A stretch of 33,679 nucleotides of DNA from a virus, in IMG/VR virus record IMGVR_UViG_3300031576_000214, positions 1 to 33,679 of that record; one strand, 5' to 3'. Below the pieces are notes generated by a model, which was not told where the DNA came from, searched no databases, and saw only the letters and a program-made list of their open reading frames with translations. Shown here piece after piece: positions 24,745 to 31,250 of the stretch; within the stretch, counting starts at the first letter, position 1; every line of letters begins with the position of its first letter. The position numbers were made by a program, and so were the translations under genes.

Positions 24745-26064
24745 CTATCGGAAATTACCATCCCATTTTTTTGCTTTTGCCCCATGTCTAACGGTGGTCA
24801 CTTGAGACTCTATTTCAGGGAGTATTGAAAAAGCATCAGCCGCATGACTTGACCAATCATGCAATGGAGTTTGTTTAAACACCTGCCTATTCTCATCCCA
24901 ATCTCTACGGTATTGTTTCAATGCGTCCCTACCATCCTTAGTTGTTTCCTCGTTGAAATAACATCTTGATAGCATCGTCCTGACTCTTTGAATCTGTCCG
25001 TAAATATCTCGACGTGGCTCATGGATTTTAATAGGCCATACATTTAGATTTTTTAATTGCTGTTGAATTGTCACGGCCTTTTCTGATTCGGTTAATACTC
25101 GATGATTCCCATCATGCGGTAAGTGGTGCATTGCATACATGTATCCTTTGCCATGCAGGACACTTGCATAGTGCCCTAACGCAAAATTAGTATTCTCGTA
25201 GTAATCAACAATATTGATTGCCTTGCCAATAAACTGCACAAACCAGATAGCCATTTGGTCTGAGATACCTAAATCCCAAAGAGTATGTACCGGATAACCC
25301 GCATCATAAGGATATTTTCCAATCCGATCTTTATAACGATTTAACAAATCACCATAATAAGAACCATAAATTGAACCTTCCCGCGAGCAGTAATATTCCT
25401 GTTGAATTATTTCTTCTGGCTTACCTCTTTCCCTTTCCTCTGCTAAATCTTTTTCGGTAACAATATTTGTGTCTCTAATCGTTATCGTACTCGCGATATA
25501 TTCTGGCTTGCTTTTTAGCCAATCGTGCATCTTGGTTGCATGATTTTCCCCGCGAGGTGTGTAGTTAAAAATACACCAGCCCTTTGTTTCTTTTAACATC
25601 GGCTCTACGGCTAAATCGAATAGATTGGGTTTTTGTAAAGAGAACTCAGATATGATTGCTCCCTTTAATCCAGCTCCCACACGCCTGTCGTATCTGTCAC
25701 CACCGACAAATGAAATAATACTTCCGGCTTCATTTTTTCTGTTCTCATCAGGATGTATTAAATATATTTTCATGCTCTGATTATCTTTTTTGTAAATCAT
25801 TTCTTTGGGAATAAAATCTAAATACTTAACACCATCAGAAGTAATGCCCTCCCAGATAGCGTTTCTTATCTGCTGTGATTCTGGAAGAATATGCCAATAA
25901 TTTCCAACTATCTTCATAGCCTCTGCAATCATTATATTTAGAGAAAATAAATCTTTCCCATGTCTACGTGCCCATTCTAAAGACATTCTCTTGACACCAG
26001 TTTCAAACCACTGATCCCATAATGGCTGCTGATAGTTTCTAAGTGTTATTAGTGGGAGCTTCAT
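24745..26064 (-). CDS. terL: Terminase large subunit
   Basis: A 439-aa protein, the packaging motor ATPase and nuclease. Visible: a Walker A-like WARRHGKD (31-38; the final position is D instead of S/T, seen in some phage terminases); Walker B with GAIISEF (135-141, E140 as catalytic carboxylate); a coupling motif near FNYTPRG (167-173); nuclease residues at LWDLG (D264) and the C-terminal HDWSSHAADAF (D403, D410). It overlaps the end of TerS by 26 nt. Length is slightly short for the family but all motifs are present. Confidence 0.92.
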   Translation of the reverse strand: MKLPLITLRNYQQPLWDQWFETGVKRMSLEWARRHGKDLFSLNIMIAEAMKIVGNYWHILPESQQIRNAIWEGITSDGVKYLDFIPKEMIYKKDNQSMKIYLIHPDENRKNEAGSIISFVGGDRYDRRVGAGLKGAIISEFSLQKPNLFDLAVEPMLKETKGWCIFNYTPRGENHATKMHDWLKSKPEYIASTITIRDTNIVTEKDLAEERERGKPEEIIQQEYYCSREGSIYGSYYGDLLNRYKDRIGKYPYDAGYPVHTLWDLGISDQMAIWFVQFIGKAINIVDYYENTNFALGHYASVLHGKGYMYAMHHLPHDGNHRVLTESEKAVTIQQQLKNLNVWPIKIHEPRRDIYGQIQRVRTMLSRCYFNEETTKDGRDALKQYRRDWDENRQVFKQTPLHDWSSHAADAFSILPEIESQVTTVRHGAKAKKWDGNFR

Positions 26065-26464
26065 TAACTCTCGTCCCTTTTGTTTCGATAACTACTTTAT
26101 AGCCACCACCCTTAAATTCAGTCTCGGCCTTATCTACATAAAGCCCAACCAGTTTACCTTTTAATTCAAGTGCCTTTAACTCAATGCCTAAATCTTGTTT
26201 CTTGCCTTCCAACGCCCTAAGTCTTGACGCTTCTAATTCTTTGAAGTGTGCTTCTGCATCATATTTTAAATGTTCCTTAGTCTCATTTCTTAATTGTCTA
26301 ATCCTCGCCGCAACCTCATCGTCATTGGCAACCTTATAAGCACTATTGTGAATAGTTTCATCGGCCATACCACTAGCATCATAAGCCTGCCTGTAAGCAT
26401 CAGACTGCGAAATTGTAGAGGTACCTAATAATTGGGCAAACTTTTCCTGTTTAGAAGTTAGCAT
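26039..26464 (-). CDS. terS: Terminase small subunit
   Basis: A 141-aa protein with the family pattern LTSKQEKFAQLL, then SDAYRQAY, then ETIHNSAYKVANDDEVAARI and RQLRNETKEHLKYD: an N-terminal helix-turn-helix for DNA recognition and a helical oligomerisation core. It directly precedes and overlaps TerL. The start ATG 26464 lies close after the upstream stop, with no clear SD, suggesting translational coupling. Confidence 0.88.
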   Translation of the reverse strand: MLTSKQEKFAQLLGTSTISQSDAYRQAYDASGMADETIHNSAYKVANDDEVAARIRQLRNETKEHLKYDAEAHFKELEASRLRALEGKKQDLGIELKALELKGKLVGLYVDKAETEFKGGGYKVVIETKGTRVNEAPTNNT

Positions 26465-26467
26465 TCG

Positions 26468-26803
26468 TCATTTAATAGGCTTGTTCATAATCCTATCAGC
26501 CAATTCCTTATAAATAGGCTTGCCGATAACCTGGATTCTAAGATTATCAACAATCTCATTGGCTTTTTTAGCTTCCAATTCAGCCTGTTCGATAATCGGA
26601 GTTACATTGTCTTTATGAAATTCAGCGTGTTCCCTTGACGCATAAACATGAGCAGATTCAAAAGATACTTTTCTATTATCTTTAGTTAAAATCGCATAGA
26701 TTTTATAGCCAGTTTCAGTGATATTTGCGCCAATTAAAATACCTTCTCTTATTTTCTTTGTCTTGGGCTCCAAATAGAATATTTCTGATCCAAGATCTAA
26801 CAT
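26468..26803 (-). CDS. Unknown protein before the terminase genes
   Basis: A 111-aa protein: a beta-rich N-terminus (GSEIFYLEPKTKKIREGIL, IGANITETGYKIYAI), an acidic helix (EQAELEAKKANEIVDNLR) and a basic tail. It is overlapped by the small upstream membrane gene by 7 nt and lies four bases from TerS. No family recognised; the tight coupling suggests a packaging-related role, but that is inference. Confidence 0.55.
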   Translation of the reverse strand: MLDLGSEIFYLEPKTKKIREGILIGANITETGYKIYAILTKDNRKVSFESAHVYASREHAEFHKDNVTPIIEQAELEAKKANEIVDNLRIQVIGKPIYKELADRIMNKPIK

Positions 26804-26937
26804 TTATGAAACACCTGTACCTTATTTTGAAGATTATTAATAGCTTTGTCTTGAGCGAATCCACTGTAACACAAATAAACATTCCAAATCGAGACGCTTA
26901 AAATAACGACAATAAAACCATTTTTAAATATTTTCAT
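26797..26937 (-). CDS. Small membrane or secreted protein, 46 aa
   Basis: The frame begins at ATG 26937 with AAAGGGG 7 nt upstream and ends 7 nt inside the next gene. It has a basic start (MKIFKNG) and a hydrophobic segment (FIVVILSVSIWNVYLC, residues 8-23), then a short polar tail rich in Asn/Gln/Lys. The LC at 22-23 is not a clear lipobox. It looks like a membrane-anchored small phage protein; the function is unknown. Confidence 0.55.
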   Translation of the reverse strand: MKIFKNGFIVVILSVSIWNVYLCYSGFAQDKAINNLQNKVQVFHKC

Positions 26938-26940
26938 GCC

Positions 26941-27078
26941 TTACCCCTTTCGACCGCTTTTGCTTTTGTATCCCGCGGCAAAAGCAGCTTTCATTTGTTT
27001 TACCGCGCCACTTTTCAATTTGTATGTCTTCCCATGACTTCCCCATTTATAACCACTACCCACTTTTTTAATAGGCAT
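26941..27078 (-). CDS. Small basic phage protein (KWGSxGKxY family)
   Basis: A 45-aa, strongly basic protein: MPIKKVGSGYKWGSHGKTYK followed by a helix QMKAAFAAGYKSKSGRKG. The GYKWG...GKTY...AAFAAGY pattern recurs in small proteins of many phages whose function is not known. A very strong SD (AGGAGGTGAAAT) and the 27095-27122 promoter lie directly upstream, so it is the leading gene of that transcript. Confidence 0.7.
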   Translation of the reverse strand: MPIKKVGSGYKWGSHGKTYKLKSGAVKQMKAAFAAGYKSKSGRKG

Positions 27079-27094
27079 ATTTCACCTCCTAAAC

Positions 27095-27122
27095 ATTATA
27101 CATCCACCTAAGAGATATGCAA
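27095..27122 (-). promoter_or_regulatory. Sigma70-like promoter B
   Basis: On the minus strand TTGCAT (27122-27117), a 16-bp spacer and a perfect TATAAT (27100-27095), then G-TTTAGGAGGTGAAA before ATG 27078. It is almost the same arrangement as promoter A at 31932-31959, with a matching ATG-TATAATG core. It would drive the small basic gene and the packaging genes. Confidence 0.7.
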
Positions 27123-27123
27123 G

Positions 27124-27402
27124 CTATTTCACCAATTCCCAGTTATTATCATCATGCCAGTAAAAACAATCAGTTATCATCTCTAAAGGATCGAATTTAT
27201 TCCTAATAACCCTTATTTGTCCTTGCTCTTTATAATTTGCCAACACGCGCGCCCGCCTATCTTTTACCCATTCTTTATGACGTATGATTGAACCTTCTGA
27301 AAATCTCACATTGCTATCCTTATCAGCCAAAGTATTAAACAAATTAAATACAGAATCCGGCGCGTCTCGTTTAGCTCCACGAAAGTCAAATAACCAAGCC
27401 AA
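27124..27402 (-). CDS. Unknown 92-aa protein with TTG start
   Basis: A charged protein (RHKEWVKDRRARVLANYKEQ; ending CFYWHDDNNWELVK). The frame is closed by a TAG 4 codons upstream of the TTG at 27402, and the next in-frame ATG is near the end, so TTG or a shorter alternative start is likely. The SD is weak (GGA). The first third overlaps, in another frame, an ORF with a better SD (27306-27446). No family recognised. Confidence 0.5.
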   Translation of the reverse strand: MAWLFDFRGAKRDAPDSVFNLFNTLADKDSNVRFSEGSIIRHKEWVKDRRARVLANYKEQGQIRVIRNKFDPLEMITDCFYWHDDNNWELVK

Positions 27403-27446
27403 ACAGTTCCACTAAATCCTATTAATGCAAAAAATATTTCAATCAT
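27306..27446 (-). CDS. Small two-span membrane protein, overlapping frame
   Basis: A 46-aa ORF from ATG 27446 (SD GAGG-AAAAG; ATGA overlap with the upstream stop) with two hydrophobic stretches (residues 3-23 and 31-46) and an acidic, charged turn ELNETRR. It overlaps 97 nt of the TTG-start gene. A signalling or holin-type small membrane protein is possible, but the frame may be coincidental. The SD is stronger than that of the longer frame. Confidence 0.4.
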   Translation of the reverse strand: MIEIFFALIGFSGTVWLGYLTFVELNETRRILYLICLILWLIRIAM

Positions 27447-27604
27447 CTTTTCCTCTTTCCAAATTCAAGAACCCATTTAAGTGCTGATATGTAAGATCGA
27501 TTTTTAATCATCAATTCATATTGAGAATCGTCTCTTTCCCAACGATAATATAATCGCTTTCTCCTTGATTTTATTTTTTCTAAAATTTCTTTTCCATTTC
27601 TCAT
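27443..27604 (-). CDS. Small basic protein, 53 aa
   Basis: The frame begins at ATG 27604: MRNGKEILEKIKSRRKRLYY and so on, ending FGKRKR; very rich in Lys and Arg. It ends by ATGA overlap with the membrane ORF. There is no SD in front; instead the ATG lies in the loop of a 9-bp hairpin (27594-27615), so translation may be restrained. A nucleic-acid-binding role is possible from composition only. Confidence 0.5.
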   Translation of the reverse strand: MRNGKEILEKIKSRRKRLYYRWERDDSQYELMIKNRSYISALKWVLEFGKRKR

Positions 27605-27615
27605 AGGAGAAATGG
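27594..27615 (-). promoter_or_regulatory. Hairpin covering a start codon
   Basis: A perfect 9-bp stem: CCATTTCTC pairs with GAGAAATGG around the loop CTAT. It contains the ATG of the 53-aa gene (27604) between loop and 3' arm. No U-run follows, so it is not a terminator; sequestration of the start is a simple reading. Confidence 0.5.
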
Positions 27616-27628
27616 CGTGCTTAAAGTT

Positions 27629-27859
27629 TTAGTATTCATTTTCTTTATCCTTTTTAAAATCAAAAGCATCAGGAGTTTTCATAAAAATACTATCTTTCAT
27701 CGCCTGAAACCAATTTCTTATCGGACTTATTATTACTGATCCACCACAATTAATTCCTATACCACCTTCTTTTGTAACAAAAATTTTATCGGAATAGTAA
27801 TCTCCCTCTATTTCCCTAAACAATTCTCGATCACTGTTTTGACACCCTTGCTCGTTCAT
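27629..27859 (-). CDS. Unknown 76-aa protein
   Basis: Begins MNEQGCQNSDRELFREIEG; acidic N-terminus, Gly-rich centre (KEGGIGINCGGSVIISPI), charged C-terminus (KKDKENEY). A strong SD (AAAGGAGAG) precedes ATG 27859, directly after the structured RNA region. No family recognised. Confidence 0.55.
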   Translation of the reverse strand: MNEQGCQNSDRELFREIEGDYYSDKIFVTKEGGIGINCGGSVIISPIRNWFQAMKDSIFMKTPDAFDFKKDKENEY

Positions 27860-27880
27860 ACATTTCTCTCCTTTATCTTT

Positions 27881-28047
27881 AAATAAGAGGCCGTAAAGTG
27901 GCGTTGCTTTAGGCAGTAATTTTGCGTTAATTAAGTTTGGCTTATCAGCACGGCTTATCCAAACAAACGCAGTATTTACTTTAGCTTATTGCCCCTATCA
28001 TCCGTGATGTCGTTTCTTAAACGCTACCACCTTACGGCTTTTATTTA
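27881..28047 (-). ncRNA. Candidate structured RNA
   Basis: Gene-free 180 bp that folds in the minus-strand sense. P1: GCCGUAAGGUG (28038-28028) with CACUUUACGGC (27900-27890), 11 bp with one G-U that would be an A-C mismatch on the plus strand. An outer extension AAAUAA/UUAUUU is possible. P2: CGUUU-AAG-AAACG (28023-28011), or GCGUU with AACGC (27905-27901) as an extension of P1. P3: AUCA-CGGA-UGAU (28008-27997). P4: AGUAA/UUACU, UGCGUU/AACGCA and GUUUGG/CCAAAC (27980-27915), 17 bp with internal loops and an 18-nt apical loop. The loop CCGUG (27953-27949) can pair with CACGG (28006-28002), excluding P3. The region ends at the SD of the following gene, so leader RNA or riboregulator are alternatives to a free RNA. 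Confidence 0.5.
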
Positions 28048-28271
28048 TTCTCCCCAATAATATTTCCAACTTTTATTAACTCAATATTCGTAGGCTCATG
28101 CCATTCATAAGTTAATTGTTTAAAAACTCTAAAACCTTCCATCCATTCTTTAAGGCCAGATTCAAAGGCATCTCTCATCGTTTTAAATTCTCCCTTAAAT
28201 ATTCTGTATCCTTTAGGCAAAATTCTAAATGAAATATTGTCTGGCTTTGGTGCGTAAACATGGAAGCTCAT
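28041..28271 (-). CDS. Unknown 76-aa protein
   Basis: A protein of mixed strands and helices (MSFHVYAPKPDNISFRILPK, then a helix RDAFESGLKEWMEGF) ending with an IELIKVGNIIG segment. SD AAAGGAGAAGG overlaps the stop of the zinc-ribbon gene (ATGA). Its stop codon is the first base-paired part of the structured RNA region. No family recognised. Confidence 0.55.
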   Translation of the reverse strand: MSFHVYAPKPDNISFRILPKGYRIFKGEFKTMRDAFESGLKEWMEGFRVFKQLTYEWHEPTNIELIKVGNIIGENK

Positions 28272-28429
28272 TCCTTCTCCTTTGGCTCACCACCTGGGGA
28301 ATCAATCATGGCTACCCAGTTAGTTCCACCGCATTTATCGCATATTGGCTTCACAAATCTTTTAACTCCTATTTTATTGGTAATAGCAGTTTCTTTTTGA
28401 CAGTCCTTACAAAAATAATAAATTGACAT
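28268..28429 (-). CDS. Zinc-ribbon microprotein, 53 aa
   Basis: Begins MSIYYFCKDCQKETA. It carries CKDC at 7-10 and CDKC at 30-33, two CxxC knuckles 19 residues apart, the form of a small zinc ribbon, followed by GGTNWVAMID and a charged tail. It is coupled at both ends: one base separates it from the upstream stop, and it overlaps the next start (ATGA). A nucleic-acid or protein-binding role is the general expectation for such folds. Confidence 0.7.
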   Translation of the reverse strand: MSIYYFCKDCQKETAITNKIGVKRFVKPICDKCGGTNWVAMIDSPGGEPKEKE

Positions 28430-28430
28430 G

Positions 28431-28655
28431 CTATTTCTTAACCATCATAAATATTTCTATCTCTACAGTTTCTCCCAATAAACATTCCGTTACGACATTA
28501 GACAACTTATTCGCTTCAATTTGTGGGAATTCCTTTATGATTGCTTTGGCTAATTCCTCTGAAGCTTCTTTAGGTTCGCACTTGAAAGCGTCTTTTATTA
28601 TGGCCTTAAACAATGGGATCATTATCTTTATCAATTTTTCCTCAGCGTTTGTCAT
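28431..28655 (-). CDS. Unknown helical protein, 74 aa
   Basis: Helical and charged: NAEEKLIKIMIPLFKAIIKD, KEASEELAKAIIKEFPQIE, ending VEIEIFMMVKK. An AAAGGA SD overlaps the stop of the pentapeptide gene. No family recognised. Confidence 0.55.
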   Translation of the reverse strand: MTNAEEKLIKIMIPLFKAIIKDAFKCEPKEASEELAKAIIKEFPQIEANKLSNVVTECLLGETVEIEIFMMVKK

Positions 28656-28659
28656 TGGT

Positions 28660-29253
28660 TTAATCCTTTAAATTTTCTAAATATTCTATAAATCCTAAAT
28701 ATTCTTTATGATTTTGGGATTTTTTATCAGGATAAGTTTTTAAACATTTTTGTTTAAATTCTTTTAATGTGCCTTTAAAACATCCGCAAAAAACTAAATC
28801 ATCTTCAAAGCAATATGTTGTCATATCTTTTCTTGAGCCTATGCAAGCAACTTGAATATACCTCTTCTTAGTTTTGGCAGAGCTAAGGTCGGCAGAGCGA
28901 AGGTTGGCAGAGCGAAGGTTGGCAGAGCTAAGGTCGGCAAAGCTAAGGTTGGCAAAGCTAAGGTTGGCAGAGCGAAGGTTGGCAGAGCTAAGGTTGGCAA
29001 AGCTAAGGTTGGCAGAGCGAAGGTTGGCAGAGCTAAGGTTGGCAGAGCTAAGGTCGGCAAAGCTAAGGTTGGCAGAGCGAAGGTTGGCAGAGCGAAGGTT
29101 GGCAGAGCTAAGGTTGGCAAAGCTAAGGTCGGCAGAGCGAAGGTCGGCAGAGCGAAGGTCGGCAGAGCGAAGGTCGGCTCTTATGCCACCATCTATATTA
29201 AATAACCATTTTCTGTGTAACTCTAAAATTTTTGTCAATTCTTTTTTGTCCAC
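28660..29253 (-). CDS. Pentapeptide-repeat protein
   Basis: A 197-aa protein: residues 1-26 form a helical head ([14 protein letters not shown]); residues 27-126 are 20 uninterrupted pentapeptides of form (D/N)L(R/S)(S/F)A. These are expected to fold as a right-handed quadrilateral beta-helix of five turns, a DNA-shaped surface in Qnr/MfpA-type relatives. Residues 127-197 are a separate C-terminal domain with [19 protein letters not shown] and a charged helix. The start is GTG 29253 behind AGGAAGGTGA. Whether it mimics DNA is not shown: the repeat itself has a mix of acidic and basic residues. Family gyrase-protection functions are known only for some members. Confidence 0.88.
   Translation of the reverse strand: MDKKELTKILELHRKWLFNIDGGIRADLRSADLRSADLRSADLSFANLSSANLRSANLRSANLSFADLSSANLSSANLRSANLSFANLSSANLRSANLSFANLSFADLSSANLRSANLRSADLSSAKTKKRYIQVACIGSRKDMTTYCFEDDLVFCGCFKGTLKEFKQKCLKTYPDKKSQNHKEYLGFIEYLENLKD
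28876..29175. repeat. 20 x 15-bp tandem repeat inside the pentapeptide gene
   Basis: Twenty units of 15 bp with no spacers; plus-strand unit GGCAGAGCGAAGGTC and close variants. Only three positions vary: bases that change GAC/AAC, CGC/AGC and TCT/TTT in the coding strand. All three other codon positions are fixed, so no unit differs only by a silent change. Long open frames on both strands are a consequence of the 15-bp period and are not genes. Confidence 0.97.
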
Positions 29254-29272
29254 TACTCACCTTCCTGATTTG

Positions 29273-29875
29273 TTATCCCCACTGTTCAGCCATTGCAGCA
29301 GCTATGCCCTTAAAAAATCTAGAACGCTCATGTGAACCGTATTTCAATGCTGGCAATTTTGATTTGGTTCTGGTTCCATCTTTTTTAAGACCGCCACGAA
29401 CACTGCCTCCGTGCCAATGAGCCATTGGTTCAACAATTTTTGTAGCCTCAAGTTTCGGGAGTCCTTTTAACCATAATCCAGTTCTTTTTAAAAATGGATC
29501 TCCAAAATGATAAGGATGAATGTATTGATCCGGCTTTCTAAAGACAGTACTCAAAATACCAGAAGGGTTTTCACAACAAATTTTGTTTATAGGGGCATTG
29601 TAAAGAAGTTTGAAAAATTCAATAGCACTTTTTTGTACTCCTGATTTTTGTTTTTCTTTCCAATAAACAGCGCCGCTGGAAGATAAATGGGTACATGGCG
29701 GATGGGCAATCATTAAATCCCAACGATTATCAAGCTCTTTCAATACATCTCCCTTTATATGAAATCCACCACCAATTTCTGATTCAAGAAAATCACAGCT
29801 CCAGGCATCATGGCCCTTAGCTTTGAAAGCCTCTCTAACAATTCCTGAAAATTCACATGCTACTAATACTCTCAT
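29273..29875 (-). CDS. C5-cytosine methyltransferase-like protein, short
   Basis: A 200-aa protein. MRVLVACEFSGIVREAF matches the AdoMet-binding motif I; HPPCTHLSS (58-66) is the Pro-Cys catalytic motif IV; CCENPSG (100-106) stands for the ENV motif VI. The target-recognition region and C-terminal motifs IX-X of typical cytosine methyltransferases are not seen. This short form is frequent in phages, often without proven activity. It overlaps the upstream stop (ATGA). Confidence 0.72.
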   Translation of the reverse strand: MRVLVACEFSGIVREAFKAKGHDAWSCDFLESEIGGGFHIKGDVLKELDNRWDLMIAHPPCTHLSSSGAVYWKEKQKSGVQKSAIEFFKLLYNAPINKICCENPSGILSTVFRKPDQYIHPYHFGDPFLKRTGLWLKGLPKLEATKIVEPMAHWHGGSVRGGLKKDGTRTKSKLPALKYGSHERSRFFKGIAAAMAEQWG

Positions 29876-30159
29876 GGTTTAATCCTCAACCCTTTTTGTT
29901 TGCACCAAGCAACTGCGTCTTCTTTTGATTTAAATCTAGCTGTCACATGTCTAAAAACAGTCCAGTCATTTAAAAACTCATCATACTCAACTTCAATTTC
30001 CAACGGCTCCGGCACTAACTGCTCGGTGTAGCCAATAAATCTTCTTGCCAAGTCTTTCATTTTTACCTCTGACCAGATAGCTATCCCACCCTCTTCAAAC
30101 ATTTCCTCTTTGATTTTCTCTGCAATTTCTTCAATAGTTAGTTTAATTGGCCAAGTCAT
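29872..30159 (-). CDS. Unknown 95-aa protein
   Basis: Starts at ATG 30159 (MTWPIKLTIEEIAEKIKEEM), which overlaps the upstream stop (ATGA) and has GGAGG in front; a GTG at 30171 lies within that SD. Acidic helical first half; the second half has DWTVFRHVTARFKSKEDAV and ends CKQKGLRIKP. No family recognised. Confidence 0.55.
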   Translation of the reverse strand: MTWPIKLTIEEIAEKIKEEMFEEGGIAIWSEVKMKDLARRFIGYTEQLVPEPLEIEVEYDEFLNDWTVFRHVTARFKSKEDAVAWCKQKGLRIKP

Positions 30160-30731
30160 ATTTTCCTCCACAATTTCTCTCCGTTCAAAGTTACGCCGGA
30201 ATCCAAAAGTGTAAAAGTGTCAGATAGCAAAGTGTTAATTTTAAGCCCAAGCACCGCCCCGCCATTGCTGTTTAAGCGATCAGGAGCGTGATGATCCCAA
30301 CGGTCATCAGCCAAGTCACGGCGGCCAAAGCGGTTATTTTCTAAATCTTCCAAATCAATAACAATTTCAGAAGTATCACTTTTTTTTTGTTGCGTTTGCC
30401 CAGTAAAAAACCAATATAAATCTGATTTATTACTGAATTTTATTTCTTGCGTTTTTTTTGAAAAAACTCCCGATAGTTTAAGATTTAAGAGTCCAAGTTT
30501 CTCTAACCCTGATATTGCCTTTTTAATCGCATTAAGTAATTTGACTTGTTGATATAAATCGATATTGTTCAAATAACCATTATCATTAAAAGACCAAGTT
30601 TTATTTTCAATTTTAGGGAATTCAATCCCTGCATTTATAAGATTATTAACTTTCAAAACAACAATGGCATATTTATTGCCAACGTCTTCCACCTCAAAAA
30701 CATCGCCTAATAATTTTAATTTATTAATCAT
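30156..30731 (-). CDS. Unknown 191-aa protein
   Basis: A mixed protein with VVLKVNNLINAGIEFPKIE and a helical centre (LYQQVKLLNAIKKAISGLEK), then IVIDLEDLENNRFGRRD. It overlaps the upstream gene (ATGA) without an SD of its own, so it is probably coupled. No family recognised. Confidence 0.55.
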   Translation of the reverse strand: MINKLKLLGDVFEVEDVGNKYAIVVLKVNNLINAGIEFPKIENKTWSFNDNGYLNNIDLYQQVKLLNAIKKAISGLEKLGLLNLKLSGVFSKKTQEIKFSNKSDLYWFFTGQTQQKKSDTSEIVIDLEDLENNRFGRRDLADDRWDHHAPDRLNSNGGAVLGLKINTLLSDTFTLLDSGVTLNGEKLWRKI

Positions 30732-31012
30732 TTTTTATAACCATTTTCAGATAATTGTTTAACAACTTCAAAATGCTGCAAAATAGCTTTTGCCTCATAA
30801 ATCGCTCCACTATTCTCTGCAATTAGGTCAAGGCGTTTTCCATCAATATCAACATTCCAAGCCAAAGTTTCATAAAACATACCGCCAGGGTCTAATATGG
30901 CAGAACTGCGTCTATAAATTGTTGAGATGAAAAAGTTTCCTTTTTCTCCAAATAAATCACTTCGTATTAATTGTTTGCTCATTCTCCCAAATTCATTCTC
31001 ACCATTAATCAT
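30728..31012 (-). CDS. Unknown 94-aa protein
   Basis: Begins MINGENEFGRMSKQLIRSDL; the second half has WNVDIDGKRLDLIAENSGAI and a helix. A strong SD (AAGGAGG) precedes ATG 31012. Part of the accessory block and coupled to the next gene. No family recognised. Confidence 0.55.
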   Translation of the reverse strand: MINGENEFGRMSKQLIRSDLFGEKGNFFISTIYRRSSAILDPGGMFYETLAWNVDIDGKRLDLIAENSGAIYEAKAILQHFEVVKQLSENGYKK

Positions 31013-31067
31013 TTTTTATTCCTCCTTATTTACTTTCTTAGCTATCCACAAAATCAGTCCATTCATG

Positions 31068-31250
31068 TTAATTATATTGATTTTTAGTGTTTGCCAATTT
31101 CCAATATTCGCCAATAATACGTCCACAAATACTGGGAGAATCATTTGCAATAATCCCATAGCCTTTAAAATAAATTACTTGAGTGCTGGGAGTCTTGAGA
31201 TTATGGATTGTTTCACATGAAACAATTCTCTCTTTAGTGATTTTTATCAT
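31068..31250 (-). CDS. Unknown 60-aa protein
   Basis: MIKITKERIVSCETIHNLK onward, a mixed short protein ending GEYWKLANTKNQYN. ATG 31250 has SD AAGGAGAGG and overlaps the upstream stop (TAATG). The longer frame from 31292 would begin inside the upstream gene. A family is not recognised. Confidence 0.5.
   Translation of the reverse strand: MIKITKERIVSCETIHNLKTPSTQVIYFKGYGIIANDSPSICGRIIGEYWKLANTKNQYN

Noticed and set aside
27941-27958. Hammerhead-like CUGAUAAG in the candidate RNA
   Set aside because: The hammerhead core needs CUGANGA and a GAAA strand at the right place; the G is replaced and the partner strand is missing.
28229-28426. 65-aa ORF on the plus strand
   Set aside because: The minus strand here holds a coupled zinc-ribbon gene with CxxC pairs and SD; the plus frame has no SD and opposite direction.
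28876-29175. CRISPR-like array
   Set aside because: Units are 15 bp, directly adjacent, with no spacers, and lie inside a coding gene; no cas genes are visible.
28852-29335. Long plus-strand and other-frame ORFs across the 15-bp repeats
   Set aside because: A repeat whose length is a multiple of three stays open in every stop-free frame; these lack SD sequences and run against all other genes. Only the pentapeptide frame has flanking domains.
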